Source of the DNA: Artemia franciscana
Taxonomy: Eukaryota > Arthropoda > Branchiopoda > Anostraca > Artemiidae
DNA: 64,000 nucleotides
Assembly: GCF_032884065.1 (NCBI RefSeq)
Contig: NC_088868.1
Coordinates: forward strand, 40,377,677 to 40,441,676
Direction of reading: 5' to 3'
Shown: piece by piece, positions 1 through 24,559 of the stretch
How the letters are laid out: the number at the start of each line of letters is the position of its first letter
Numbering within the stretch: position 1 is the first letter of the stretch
The notes under the pieces: generated by a model
Database searches by the model: none
What the model saw: only the letters and a program-made list of their open reading frames with translations
What the model was told of the DNA's origin: nothing
Made by a program: the position numbers and the translations under genes

Positions 1-1717
1 ATATCTCTTCCATCTTCCGCTGGAACTCATCCTGGGCAGATATCAGCCCAAAGGGATATCTCCTCCAACGGTATCTGCCATAAATTGTATTAAATGTCGT
101 GAGGTCTGAAGCTGATTTTGAGAGCACAAGCGACCAGTACCCTGAGGTGGCATCAAGCTTTGAGAAATATTTCGCACCGCTCAAATCAGAAATGGCATCT
201 TCAAAAGTCGGGATTGGGTAATGAGGGCGCTTGATGGCTTTGTTCAGGTCTACTGGATCAATACAAAGTCTCACACCGCCATCCTTCTTTTCAACTAGCA
301 CCATCGAGTTGACCCATTCCGTAGGCTCTTCCACCTTTTCTATTATCCTCAAGCTTTCCAATCTGTTCAGCTCTTGTTTCAATTTCTCACGCATTGCAAT
401 AGGCACTTTTCTGGCAGGATATGCTGTCGGCACAGCTCCTTCCTTGAGGTGAATCTCGCACTTGCCTTGTATTTTCCCAATGCCAGAGAACAGCTCTTTG
501 TACTGTTCAAGGAGTGGCTCCAAATCTGGCGTTGATTTGCTGTCATCTAAGGCATCTATATTCAGGACAAGTTTCACCAGGTTCATGTTTTTGCTAGACT
601 TGAATCCAAGGATAGGAACAGAATTTCCTCCAGCTATGAAAAACCTATGTTTCTGTTCAGGAGCTCCATTATAGCTGCATGACAGGAGGCAGGTTCCGGC
701 TGTTGGGATCGTTGAGCCACAGTAACTGGTGAGTTTTTGCTTTGTTGGTTGTATGAGTGGTTTTGGAGCAAGGAGATCAAAGTAGTGTTTTGGTATGATG
801 TTTGCCTGAGCACCGGTATCAATTTTGAAGCTTACAGTAGTCTGATTGTTGATCTTCAGTGGAACAAACGCCTCATCCTTACTCCCATCTTGCTGTACAG
901 CATATAGCAGTATTTCATCTTCTTCAGCAGTTTCTGCTATTCGGCTCTGTTCGTCATTTTCGATAGCATTCACGACTTTGCTGCGGCATACTTTTGCAAA
1001 GTGGTTTAATTTTCTGCACTTTGAGCATGTTTTCCCTTTGGCAGGACAGCTGTGTCCAGGGCCATAGATTCCTCCACAGAAGTAGCACTCTGTGCCTTTT
1101 GTTCTTGATCTTGCGTCTGCTGGTTTTGGTTGTTTCCGGTATACTACATCCACTTCCTGTTTGATTGGGGGATGGTGGGAATTGTTGTCAAATGATTTCA
1201 GCTGTGCTTGGGTCGTCTCATAGATCCTACAAACTTCTACTGCTCTTTCAAGCGTTAGGCTGTTGCCGTCAGCTAGAAGTTTCTCTCGTATTCTTGGATT
1301 TCTGATTCCACAGACGATTTTGTCTCTGGTCATCTCTTTTGGATCATGGTATTCGCATGGCTTGACTAGCAACTTCAGCTCTGTGATGTATTTCTCAAGT
1401 GTCTCTCCATCACGCTGGTCACGTTTCTGGAAGATATATCTGGCAAATACTTTGTTCTTCTTTGGAGCAGCATACTCACGAAATTTCAGAAGGTAAGGCT
1501 CGATTTTATTTGAATCGTCTGCTTCAATGTCAAAAGTTTTAAAGATGTCTCTTCCTTTTTCGCCAATCCATATAAGTAGATAGGCACACTGAATCTTCTC
1601 CAATTTACCAGAGAGAGGGCCTAGAAACATAAGTCTTGCATGTTCTTCAAACTTTGACCATTCTTCATCAAGATTTTCAGATTCCCAGTTGATTGCTGGA
1701 GGGGCAACTCCATCCAT
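1..1717 (-). CDS. Ty3/gypsy LTR retrotransposon Gag-Pol, 3' part beyond window
   Basis: One open frame runs from ATG at 1717 to the window edge, about 572 codons without a stop. Residues 1-200 are a Gag capsid-like region. Residues 211-245 hold two zinc knuckles: an irregular one beginning CYFCGG and a classical CX2CX4HX4C one (CSKCRKLNHFAKVC). An aspartic protease motif IDTGAQANII lies near residue 299. The reverse transcriptase follows, with KVEEPTEWVNSMVLVEKKDG, RLCIDPVDLNKAIKRPHYPI and the first catalytic Asp in KLDATSGYWSL near residue 522. The YxDD box, RNase H and integrase would lie beyond position 1. A fused gag-pol frame, irregular knuckles and a tRNA-Leu primer site fit Mag-like Ty3/gypsy elements; the clade is inference. 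The unbroken frame suggests a young copy. Confidence 0.93.
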   Translation of the reverse strand, partial: MDGVAPPAINWESENLDEEWSKFEEHARLMFLGPLSGKLEKIQCAYLLIWIGEKGRDIFKTFDIEADDSNKIEPYLLKFREYAAPKKNKVFARYIFQKRDQRDGETLEKYITELKLLVKPCEYHDPKEMTRDKIVCGIRNPRIREKLLADGNSLTLERAVEVCRIYETTQAQLKSFDNNSHHPPIKQEVDVVYRKQPKPADARSRTKGTECYFCGGIYGPGHSCPAKGKTCSKCRKLNHFAKVCRSKVVNAIENDEQSRIAETAEEDEILLYAVQQDGSKDEAFVPLKINNQTTVSFKIDTGAQANIIPKHYFDLLAPKPLIQPTKQKLTSYCGSTIPTAGTCLLSCSYNGAPEQKHRFFIAGGNSVPILGFKSSKNMNLVKLVLNIDALDDSKSTPDLEPLLEQYKELFSGIGKIQGKCEIHLKEGAVPTAYPARKVPIAMREKLKQELNRLESLRIIEKVEEPTEWVNSMVLVEKKDGGVRLCIDPVDLNKAIKRPHYPIPTFEDAISDLSGAKYFSKLDATSGYWSLVLSKSASDLTTFNTIYGRYRWRRYPFGLISAQDEFQRKMEEI

Positions 1718-1731
1718 CTTTGCTGTTCAAA

Positions 1732-1749
1732 ATCCCACTTCTGACACCA
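1732..1749 (-). other. Primer-binding site, tRNA-Leu type
   Basis: Read on the - strand the 18 bases are TGGTGTCAGAAGTGGGAT. They complement the 3' end (including CCA) typical of a eukaryotic tRNA-Leu. They sit directly inside the LTR end and 14 bases before the gag-pol ATG, where reverse transcription would be primed. The tRNA identity is from general knowledge of tRNA-Leu ends. Confidence 0.75.
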
Positions 1750-1944
1750 TGTAGAGTTCCTATGTCTCAAGTTGATTTAGCTCTTTATTAAGACCCAAGC
1801 ACCTGTAAATATAACAACATAAGCACATAACAAAAACAACACTAAGCTGATAAGCAAGCAATCTCAGCAGGATGCTACAATAATATAAGCACATAATAAA
1901 GCAACACTAAACTAATAAGCAAGCATGCCCAGCAGGATGCTACA
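1750..1944 (-). mobile_element. 5' LTR of the gypsy element (boundaries inferred)
   Basis: On the - strand the segment starts TGTAG and ends CTACA, the usual inverted LTR termini, and abuts the primer-binding site. It contains AATAAAG, a likely poly(A) signal. About 65 bp is imperfectly duplicated inside it: each copy ends in GCAGGATGCTACA on the + strand, at 1879 and 1944. The outer LTR end could therefore be 1879 instead of 1944. The partner LTR lies outside the window, so the ends cannot be verified. Confidence 0.65.
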
Positions 1945-2233
1945 TTTACTATTAAGACTTTGGTAATTATGCTACAAACATGCTGATTAACATTTGCACT
2001 ATCCAACATGCAAAAACAGTATGACATTTGAAAAAAAAAACTTAATTAGTGGCACTAATTTATTTTATTAAAATGTTTCCTTCTCTTGAGCTACCCAACA
2101 TAAATATTACCTTGAAATCACTAGAAAATTTCTATTATCTATCTAAAAGTTAGATTGATTTACTGTTGAGTTTGTCTTAATTTTTGGTAACTCTAGAGGA
2201 GAGAGACTCTTATGAAGGGAGCACTTTAGAATA

Positions 2234-2625
2234 AAAATGGTAGAACCATATAATTTGTAATTTTATGTTCTTTATACTGTTTATAGTTGTGTGTGTGTGT
2301 GTATGTGTGTGACAGTTCACCCCTACTTGCAAATTGTCACAAACACAACTATAACGATCAAAAATGGTAGAACCATAAACTTTTTAATTTTATATTCTTT
2401 ATACTGTTTATAGTTGTGAGTGTGTGTGACAGCTTACCCCTACTTGCAAATCATCACAAATACAACTTATAAACATAAAACATTAGAACCATATAATTTC
2501 TAATTTTATGTTCTTTATTTAGTTGTGTGTGTGTGTGTGACAGCTTACTGCTACTTGCAAATTGTAACAAACACAACTATAAACATCAAAAATGGTAGAA
2601 CCATATAATTTCTAATTTTATTATT
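2234..2625. repeat. Tandem repeat, ~120-bp unit, 3.3 copies
   Basis: Units begin near 2234, 2360, 2477 and 2588, each with a variant of TGGTAGAACCATATAATTT. A short (GT)n tract, GACAGCTTACCCCTACTTGC and an ACACAACTATAAA block follow. The last copy is partial. The (GT)n length differs between units. No coding potential is seen. Confidence 0.85.
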
Positions 2626-4556
2626 TTATTACCCTTCAAACTAATAGGCTTTATACCACAGGTACCAGTTTTTTATTCCCTGCCATTGGCTGGAACTGCC
2701 ACATGTAGTTAAAGGTGAATCACCCAATGCACATCTTGTTAGTATAAGAAATATAAATGATTGCTTTATGAACAAACTCTTTCTGAATTAAAAAAATTAA
2801 ATAAACATGGGAGACAACCTTGTAAGTCCTCTGCATCATTTTGCTTATGACACCTCAATGCACATAGCTATCCCAAAACATGGAGATCTAAGCAATGGAA
2901 ATAAAAAAAAACTGGTCTGGTGCATGAATGGCCAGTCTCAATGTATCAAAAACAAAGGAGTTGATGATTTCCTGATCAAAAGTGTGACAGATACATCCCA
3001 GCATCATATCCATTCACGAAGCTATTAGGAATGCTGATTAGCTTAGTCTTGTCAGAATCCACTTCTCCACAAATACCCTCTTGGAACACACCCAACTTTA
3101 TTTGGTGAAAATCCCCTGTACAAGAAAGCTGGGCACTGTTCTTTGTTGCAAAAACCTTATTCCACTTAGCTCTGTCATCCCACTTTACAGGCTTGCATCA
3201 GACCCATTGCAGAGTTTAGATGCCTGCTTTATCCTGCACCAAACATTGTTGGTGCCATTTCTGATGATCCAGAATAGGGCCAATAGAGCAGGTTCAGTTG
3301 TTCCCCATGACTTCATCAAGTCAGTGAGAGGTTTGATGCAGTGCTGATGGCTGTTTTCTACAGGTTTATAAATTCATCTGCTTCTATAGAGCTTTATTTT
3401 ATTGTGCTCCTTAATGTCTAACCAACAAGACAAACAGATCCATGCAGCTTGGTCTAGTTATCTTAAAGTTGCCTTTTTAATTCCAGTCATATTTTAAGAA
3501 CAGCTTCATGTAATGTTGCACTTCAATTTGAAATGATCTTTCTGGGGACATTATCTGTAAGTTTCTAGGTTGAATCCTTTAAAAGAAGGGCTAACTGCCA
3601 TCTTAAACCTCTTGATGGAACTATTTACAAGACTAGCAGCAAATCAGATATTTAAATGTAGCTTGTGATGCAAATTTAGAAATAAAAAATTAAACAAAAA
3701 CAATGTTCTGTATTTTATTTTTTATGTTTTATCTAATGATGACATTTGGATACAGTTCATATTAAGTATGAAATTCTATCTAAAACAAGATTCCAGTTTC
3801 TCTTCACAAAATATTTTTTCTGTTATATTTTTTTGGTTAGCAAGAAATACAAAACCTTCTTCATCATCCAACTTCTGGTGGTCAATTAAGAAATTATCCT
3901 TAAACTTAGTACATAGGAACAGGGTATTTTTAAGGGTAATTGGGTTTCAACTTAAAATCAGTGAAAATTACTTCTGGAATCTGTACAAAAAATTTAATAT
4001 ATAAGGTTAATACTAAGTTATTTTTTCAAACATATCTCTGTAACACCATTTTCAAAACTACCTACAAGGTGTTTACAACTACTAACCTAAAAACTGAATT
4101 AATTATAATTACAGTAAGCTAACTTAATTATAATATTCTGATAGCTTCTCATTGTTCAGATGGAAAACCAAGCAAGTTACCATTAGAAACATAGATTGTA
4201 TTAGCTTCATTTAGCATCATATAAAACTTACCTTTTTTTTTAATTAATTTGGGACTTTTCCCTTTTTTGTGTTGTGTGTCTTAGAATGTCATTTTATCAC
4301 AGCCTGTTTTAAGTTTTTGGTAGGTCTGTCTTGGAGGTCTTTGTTGGTATTTTACGTAAGGGTTTTGGGGGGTTGGATGGAAGGGCTTGCTTCAATTGGA
4401 GCTATTTTGCCATGTTTATCAATTGAAAACAAATATACAGATTTCAGCATTTTGAAAATCAGCTGAACTTGAATTCAAGTAAACTCTTTGAAGATAAAAT
4501 AATTGCTCCTTTTGTTTTACTAATAACTGTCTGATGGAGCTTTTTACTTTTTACAG
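2626..4556. other. No recognised gene; upstream flank or first intron of NDUFS8
   Basis: AT-rich DNA with only short chance reading frames, such as 2807-3028 and 3081-3347. I recognise no protein family in them on either strand. The first exon of NDUFS8, with the mitochondrial targeting peptide, should lie here or further 5', but I could not identify it. Confidence 0.5.
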
Positions 4557-18222
<13,666 letters not shown>

Positions 18223-18276
18223 ATCATAGAAAGAAGCCTTTACCTATGAAATTTTAAATGTATAAAAGTTAAGTAG

Positions 18277-18282
18277 AATAAA
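18277..18282 (+). terminator. Poly(A) signal of NDUFS8
   Basis: AATAAA lies 55 bases after the stop codon, followed by a GT-rich stretch (CTGGTTGTGTTATTTTG). Confidence 0.75.
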
Positions 18283-18299
18283 TCTGGTTGTGTTATTTT

Positions 18300-19110
18300 G
18301 TTTTTATGAAGGAGATTTGTATCATCGGGCATTTCTGGTTATGTTGTTGTTCCAAGATCGTGTTCTAGTGACCAAGATGTGTTTTGTTGATAAGCATTTT
18401 GAATGAAAAAGAACTATAATTGATACCGTCGCTTGTCAAAATTGTTAGCTAAGTTCAAGGTCAACTTCAAGGTTTGCCTTCTTCAAGCTTAGTTGAACAG
18501 CTTCACTAAACTTGACAACTTCAAAAAACAAACTCAAGGACAACTTTAAGGTTTGATCGCGGAAAACTCCAAGGTTGGACAATCATGAAGAAAATTTATT
18601 TTAGAATCGGAATTTTAGATTAGAAAATAGGGTTTCTTCATTATGATTTGTTTTTATTTTTATTATCACCCTTATTTTCTAAAGCACACGGGGGGGGGAT
18701 ATTGCCTTTTGACTTACCTGCCTTTTACCTCTCCAAAGGCAAAAGACTCAAATCTTGGCTATACGAATCGCTAACCTAAATCTGCGAGAGTTCTAATTAA
18801 GTTTTCCATACCTAGAGAACGAAATATTTGTAACCATTTTGTTGAATAAAATTGAAACTTTCAGAATTTGATCAAAAGCTCCGTAAATAGTGGAAATTAC
18901 CATGCGGATTGATGATTACCTAACCGATGTGGAAATTACCTAAACCGATGTTGACCTGGAAATTTTGTTTATTCACAATTGTCGATCAACAAATGTATTT
19001 TTGGAATTGAAAATCATCAATGTGTTTACCAGAAACATTTTAAAGATATAACAGTAAGAAGAAAATTCCCTCCCCACTCCCTTGAGCTAAAAATTGATAA
19101 ATTCCTTCAA
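18300..19110. other. Intergenic, nothing recognised
   Basis: AT-rich sequence downstream of NDUFS8. It has a few CAAGGTTTG-like repeated words near 18460-18580 and a G-run at 18690. No gene is seen. Confidence 0.5.
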
Positions 19111-19119
19111 TATTTTTCT

Positions 19120-19265
19120 GTTGTCCCTCCAAATACCTTTTGTAGCACACTGGATTGAGGCTCTGCTGGGTAATACGGGGGCCCAGGGTTCGATCCCCAC
19201 AACAACAAGGCTAGGTGACGAGCTTGTTGCTTGTCCCTATAAAAAGTAATTGAAACGTCACACCA
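19120..19265 (+). mobile_element. tRNA-derived SINE-like fragment
   Basis: An A-box-like TAGCACACTGG (19142-19152) and a B-box-like GGGTTCGATCC (19186-19196) are spaced as in a tRNA promoter. They are followed by a non-tRNA body with GGTGACGAGCTTGTTGCTTG. The acceptor stem does not pair, so it is not a working tRNA. Confidence 0.5.
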
Positions 19266-19289
19266 AGCAAAAATATTAACCCCCCCCCC

Positions 19290-19797
19290 TGTTTTCTTAA
19301 ACCCACAGTGAAGCTTATGCTTTAATGTAAAAAACGCAGCATGTGAATGCACGCTGTATTTTTTTTCAACTCAAAAACTAGAGCTATAATTATATGATTT
19401 CGAATTGGGGCTAATAATAGACTATATATTTGCAGGCTATAATTAAAACTATAATTGTCTCTCACGGTTACTTAATTAAAAAATTGCAATGCCTCAGTGT
19501 TGAATCATAAACTTTCAACTGCCAAATCTCTTTTTTATGAGGTAGTATCCAAATTTCAGCAACGCCTTTGGGACTTATTCTTTTATTTAGCATAAGAATG
19601 CATAATAATGAAGTATTATGATTGCCTTTATGATTGCCTACATTGCGCAACGATTGCCTTTGGATATAGTTGGATTGATCTGGTTTTTGTTGGCCACTAA
19701 AGACAAAATTTTTGAGAAAAGCTCGAAGGCCGGTACGAGGGTAAATAAGAAAGGCATATCGAAGGTAAGATTTTGGCATAATATTTAATACCCTAAG
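19290..19797. other. Probable 5' UTR of the following LINE
   Basis: No gene. The last few hundred bases before ORF1 are probably the LINE 5' UTR, but the element's left end could not be fixed. Confidence 0.35.
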
Positions 19798-20906
19798 ATG
19801 AGCGATGAAGGTATAAAACAACTGATAAAGGAGATGCAAAGTCTAAGAGCCTCAGTAAATAAAATAGAGGTTTTGGCTGAGGGAATTGAAGGCCTAAAGA
19901 CGATTTTTTCGGAATTTTCTTGCAAGGTAGAGGAAACCAACAGAGCAATTAAATCGGAGATAGCGGGACTGGCATTAAGCTGCTCGACTGTTAATAAAGA
20001 TTTGCGGAAAACCCAGTCCAAGATAGATTTTCTTGAAAAAGAATTGAAGAACATGAATTTGATTATATACAATTTTGACCCTAAACATCGAGGACCCAGT
20101 CTAGCGTCAGATATTTTGTCATGCTTAAATGAAATTGTCCCGAATTTGGATCTAGAGAGGCGAGACATAAAGGATATTTTCCGCCTTCGCTCTAAAAATA
20201 ATGGCGTGCCCCCGGTTGTCATTAAATTTATTAGCAAGCCTCTGAGAGATTTGGTGTTGAGATCCTCTGGGCTATTTAGCCGTCATAAGTTGTATATATC
20301 CCCTGACTACACGGAAAGAGAGCGTATGGCTCGAGATAAGTTAAAACACTGCTAGCGGAGGCTAGGTCAAAAAATATGCCTGCTAAATTAAGGGGGGTAA
20401 GGCTAATTTTACAGGATAAGATTTTGACGTATGATTTTGAGAATGAGAAAATAATTGAAGTAAGTGGTCCGAGTGTTAGAGATATGGTCCCGATAGCTTT
20501 GGGAAGGCTTCAAGGTCAGAGCCGTCAGTCCCTTGACCATGAGACTCCAACGCGTAGCAGGGCAGAATCTACAGGTAGCTTACAAGGATATTTTTCAGCC
20601 AATGAAAATGAATTGGACGATCCAAACACGGATATTCGAACCACAACGACATTTATTACACCGAAAAATACGGTTGCTTTGAAGATGCCCGGGAGGCCTG
20701 AACCACGGGCCAAACGCGACCATGCTAGGATAATAAGTCCAAGTGACGATCAAAATCAACCTATCAGAAAGTCACGATTAGTGGGAGTGCTCAACCAGGA
20801 AGCACCAATGGATGGCAGTGGTCTTGAGGTGAGGGCAAGTGATGGTGAAAGCGTGTCAAGAGAACAGCCGAGTCAAGGGTCTATAGTAACTGCTGGTGAT
20901 GAATAG
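19798..20906 (+). pseudogene. LINE ORF1 protein, broken by one frameshift
   Basis: ATG at 19798 opens 185 codons with a predicted coiled coil (MSDEGIKQLIKEMQSLRASV onward), the heptad-rich stretch KTQSKIDFLEKELKNMNLII and an RRM-like part (YNFDPKHRGPSLASDIL, RDIKDIFRLRSKNN). The frame stops at TAG near 20353. Reading continues in another frame (LLAEARSKNMPAKLRGVRLI) to 20906. A one-base change in the TTAAAACAC run near 20341-20349 explains the break. The restored length, about 370 residues, fits LINE ORF1 proteins that bind RNA and package ORF2p. ORF2 begins 45 bases downstream. Confidence 0.75.
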
Positions 20907-20951
20907 GAAACGGGGGGCCATAGTGAAAATTCTAGTGAAAGGGTAGTACGC

Positions 20952-23900
20952 ATGGTGCATTGGAATATTCAAGGGTTTTCAGCGACAAAACTAAGTAATC
21001 TGTTGAAGGAAGCGTGTATTGATAATGAAAAGAAAGATATAGTTGGACTAGTAGAGACATGGAGTGATGGGAAAAACCCATTAAGTGTTGAAGGGTACAA
21101 TGTTTTTGAAAGAGTGAGAAATAAATCGAGTAATGGTCGACATTATGGGGGGATAGCGATATTGATCCGGGATGATATATTTGATAGCATCCATAGGCTA
21201 TTGAGTGCGTCAGAAAATATTGTGTGGTTACAAATGTCCATGTGGGATAAGAGGTATGTTATAGGCTGTGTATATATACCCCCTGAAAATAGTTCTTATA
21301 TGAATGAGTATACATGGGACATATTAATTGAGGAGTATGTTAATTATGTTGAGCTGTTTAGTGACCATTTTTTTGTATTACTAGGTGATTTCAACGCCTA
21401 CACGGGTACGAGTACGGAGGTTGAAGACATACAGGTGGATCTTGGCAACCCTTGCTTATCAGGTATGGAGAGTATGGTTGAATGGTATGGAAGAAACGGA
21501 TGTCCGAAAGGTAGGACAAGCAAAGATGAAACTAGGAGGAAAAATAGGTGGGGCCATAAGTTGATAAATTTTTGTAGTGAGGGTCGGTTGATAATTTTGA
21601 ATGGAAGGGTGGGTAAAGATCATGAAAGGGGAGATTTTACGTGCTTTGGTTCGGGGAAGCCTAGCGTGATTGATTATATTATGGTTGATAGGAGGTTATG
21701 GGAAAATTGTTTGGATTTTTATGTTATGGATGTTGTAGGATCAGACCACCAGCCAATAGAGGTAGTCATGAAGGCAGGACAGGCGAAGAAATGGATGTAT
21801 GAGATAGAGGGTGAGAGATATAGTTGGAGGAATAAGGGGAAGAGGGAAGATAAGGGTAGGAAGGTAATGAAGCAGCAGATTAGGGTAGATTGTATGGAGG
21901 AAAACCGTTTGAAAAATTTGTTGGAAAGTGAACAGATGCAGAAAAGGGCGGAGGAATGCATATATATACTGGGAGAAGGGAAGTTAGAAGAAGCCGTGCA
22001 AGAAATATCAGAGGAAGTATACCAGAAATGCAGTGGGATATCAAATAACAAGGAGAGGGTGAGAAATACAAACGAATTCTTTGATGAGGATTGTCGGAGG
22101 CTGAAAGTAAACCTTATTCAACTTCTCAGGAAAGTGAAAGGAGCACTAAATGACCAGGAAATGAATAAACACTTATCGGAGTACCGAACAGAGAGAAAAA
22201 TCTACAAGAGGTTATTAAAAATGAGAAAAAAACAAGTAGAAGAGATTAGGGCTATAAAGATCAGCGACGAATACTTGTCAAAAGACCCAAAACAGTTTTG
22301 GAGTGAAGTAAGGCGGGAATTCAAGGCCAACGACAAACTCATACCTCCAGCTGAGTCGTGGAAAACATACCTGGAGCAGGACACTAGCAAAAGGGAGCAA
22401 TATGAAGACGGTATAGGGAGTTTAGTAGAGGAGCTACGAGAGCAGAATGGTTTCCCCTTAAGACAAGAGGGTTATAGTCTATTAGAACCGATTAAGGTAG
22501 AGGAAGTTTGTGCAAGCCTAAAAGGAATGAAGGGATCTTCGGCGCCGGGGGTGGATGGAATACCAGCAAAGATTTGGAAAATGGGGAAAACAGTTCTAGT
22601 ACCAGTTTTAGCAGCAGTTTTCAGTTTTGTGACTGAAAATAGGAAATGGCCTGACCAGTGGAATGTGTCAGTAGGAATACCAATTTTCAAAAAAGGTAAC
22701 AGACAGGATCATAGTAATTATAGAATAATTAGTTTAGGAAATGTGATGAGTAAGATTTTCTGCAAGGTTATAGACTCAAGATTAGGGAAGTGGTTGGAGG
22801 TAAGGGAACTGCTATCCCCTTTTCAGGTAGGGTTTAGAAAAAATCATAGTGCAGTAGATCATATTTTTACTTTGAGAATTATGGTAGAGAAGTATAGGAA
22901 AGGAAAAGGGGGGAGGTTATATGCAGCGTTTTTAGACCTGAAAGGAGCATATGATAATGTCGATAGGAACCTGTTAATGTTAAACCTGTTATCTTTAGGA
23001 TTGCCTCACTATTTCGTATTGTTGCTGTGCGAAATGTATAAATATGTGAAGTTAGTAGTGAAAGTCGCGGGAAAGTGCTCAACTCCGGTGCAATCTTTAT
23101 TGGGACTAAAGCAGGGATGTGTGCTGTCACCAAAATTGTTTAGCCTCTATTTAAATGATGCCAATGAATTTTTCGCTAAGAATAATGCACCAATGTTATC
23201 GATAGATTTGCTTAAACTGTGCTTACTACTATTTGCTGACGACATCGTATTACTGGCTGAAACAAAGGAGAAACTGCAACAATTATTAGAGATTACGGAG
23301 GTTTATTTGGAAGAGAAGAAGTTAATCCTGAACACATCGAAGTCAGTGGTGATGGTATTTGGTCGTAAAGCCATGGAAAGTGAAGATGTGAATTTTTCCT
23401 TTAAAGGTGAAACTATACCAGTGAATAATGAATTTGTTTATCTTGGGGTAAAGTTTACTAGTAATGGGAAATTCAGTGGGCATATGGATCTAGCGAATGC
23501 AAGGGGGAGGTATATTAGCGGTGAAATAGCGAGGAGTAGTCTTAGACGGGTGAGAGATATTAGAGTACATAAGAGGATTTGGACAAGTAAGATAGTACCG
23601 GCGATGCATTATGGAGCAGAGATCTGGGGCTATCGGAAAGGTCCAAAACTTGAGGTGGTTATGATGAGATATTATAAGAGGATGTTAGGACTATGGGATT
23701 CGTTTAGTAATTTGGTAATCCAGGGGGATTTAGGGCTAGTATCGCTGCGATCTATGAGGCTAGTGACCATGGTGAGATATTGGGTTAGAATACTGGGTAT
23801 GCAGAGATTTACGGTAGCAAAGGCAGCATACTTAGAGGCGTTGAGACAGAATAGTAAAACAGGGTGGCCGGCGGAGATTAAGGACATCTTAGACAAGTGT

Positions 23901-24413
23901 GGATTAGGAGAATGGTGGAATGAAGGAAAGGGGATTATGGGTATGGAGGAAATAGTAATAAGGGAGGTACAAGAGAGATTGAAGAATCAAGAAATACAGA
24001 TATGGTGGGAAAGTCTGGATCGTTCAGGGTCGTTAAAATTTTATAAACAGATAAAGAGGAGTTGGGGGGAGGAGGTATTTTGGAAGGTTGGGTTAAGTAG
24101 AGAGGATTTGAAGGCGTATTTGGATTGGAGGGGAAATGGATTTTTGATTGGGGAAAAAAGAAAGTATCAAGGGAGAAAAGGGGAGAAGGTAGTATCTATT
24201 GCTTGTCCTATGTGCGGATCTCAGGATGAAAGTTTAATACATTTTGTGTGTGAATGTGTCGAATTGAATGATTGGAGGCGTGAGATGTATGGTAAAGAAA
24301 AATTGAATGAGATATGGATGGTAGATAGAATGAATGATACAAATTTCCTGAGTATCAAAAGGATAGCAAGGTTTGTCAGGATTGCAGCGGTGCATCGGGA
24401 GCGTTTTCTTTAA
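20952..24413 (+). CDS. LINE ORF2: APE-type endonuclease and reverse transcriptase, 1153 aa, intact
   Basis: This protein nicks target DNA and copies the element RNA at the nick. The endonuclease covers about residues 1-275: HWNIQGF, VGLVETW, YGGIAILIRD, LLGDFNAYTG, VIDYIMVD and SDHQPIEV, all of which keep the catalytic Asn, Glu, Asp and His. The RT covers about 520-830: SSAPGVDGIPAKIWK, NYRIISLGNVMSKIF, AAFLDLKGAYDNVDR, LKQGCVLSPKLFSLYLND and the palm FADD at 761-764. A C-terminal CX2CX8HX4C zinc-binding motif starts at Cys1085. There is no RNase H domain. The frame has no stops, so this copy was active recently. The clade is uncertain; I/Jockey-group LINEs have this architecture. Confidence 0.95.
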   Translation: MVHWNIQGFSATKLSNLLKEACIDNEKKDIVGLVETWSDGKNPLSVEGYNVFERVRNKSSNGRHYGGIAILIRDDIFDSIHRLLSASENIVWLQMSMWDKRYVIGCVYIPPENSSYMNEYTWDILIEEYVNYVELFSDHFFVLLGDFNAYTGTSTEVEDIQVDLGNPCLSGMESMVEWYGRNGCPKGRTSKDETRRKNRWGHKLINFCSEGRLIILNGRVGKDHERGDFTCFGSGKPSVIDYIMVDRRLWENCLDFYVMDVVGSDHQPIEVVMKAGQAKKWMYEIEGERYSWRNKGKREDKGRKVMKQQIRVDCMEENRLKNLLESEQMQKRAEECIYILGEGKLEEAVQEISEEVYQKCSGISNNKERVRNTNEFFDEDCRRLKVNLIQLLRKVKGALNDQEMNKHLSEYRTERKIYKRLLKMRKKQVEEIRAIKISDEYLSKDPKQFWSEVRREFKANDKLIPPAESWKTYLEQDTSKREQYEDGIGSLVEELREQNGFPLRQEGYSLLEPIKVEEVCASLKGMKGSSAPGVDGIPAKIWKMGKTVLVPVLAAVFSFVTENRKWPDQWNVSVGIPIFKKGNRQDHSNYRIISLGNVMSKIFCKVIDSRLGKWLEVRELLSPFQVGFRKNHSAVDHIFTLRIMVEKYRKGKGGRLYAAFLDLKGAYDNVDRNLLMLNLLSLGLPHYFVLLLCEMYKYVKLVVKVAGKCSTPVQSLLGLKQGCVLSPKLFSLYLNDANEFFAKNNAPMLSIDLLKLCLLLFADDIVLLAETKEKLQQLLEITEVYLEEKKLILNTSKSVVMVFGRKAMESEDVNFSFKGETIPVNNEFVYLGVKFTSNGKFSGHMDLANARGRYISGEIARSSLRRVRDIRVHKRIWTSKIVPAMHYGAEIWGYRKGPKLEVVMMRYYKRMLGLWDSFSNLVIQGDLGLVSLRSMRLVTMVRYWVRILGMQRFTVAKAAYLEALRQNSKTGWPAEIKDILDKCGLGEWWNEGKGIMGMEEIVIREVQERLKNQEIQIWWESLDRSGSLKFYKQIKRSWGEEVFWKVGLSREDLKAYLDWRGNGFLIGEKRKYQGRKGEKVVSIACPMCGSQDESLIHFVCECVELNDWRREMYGKEKLNEIWMVDRMNDTNFLSIKRIARFVRIAAVHRERFL

Positions 24414-24540
24414 ATAGTTTTAATTTAATGTAGTTAATTTGTTGTTTGTGTATGATGTAATTTTCCTATGGCCCACGGGCTTTTTTTTCTGGAATAATTT
24501 ATTATTAATTATTATTATAAGACACAATATGAATTATTAT
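24414..24540 (+). mobile_element. 3' UTR and end of the intact LINE
   Basis: A short AT-rich UTR with CTATGGCCCACGGGC then a T-run and TTATTATTAATTATTATTAT, taken as the simple-repeat tail. The exact end is uncertain. Confidence 0.5.
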
Positions 24541-24559
24541 TATAAGTCACAAAGACAGC

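Noticed and set aside
2807-3347. Two adjacent + strand frames of 73 and 88 codons, possibly an old transposon
   Set aside because: The translations did not match any family I know, and stops interrupt any joined reading; left unassigned.
19120-19200. Functional tRNA gene
   Set aside because: A- and B-box-like words are present but the acceptor and anticodon stems do not pair; a SINE head fits better.
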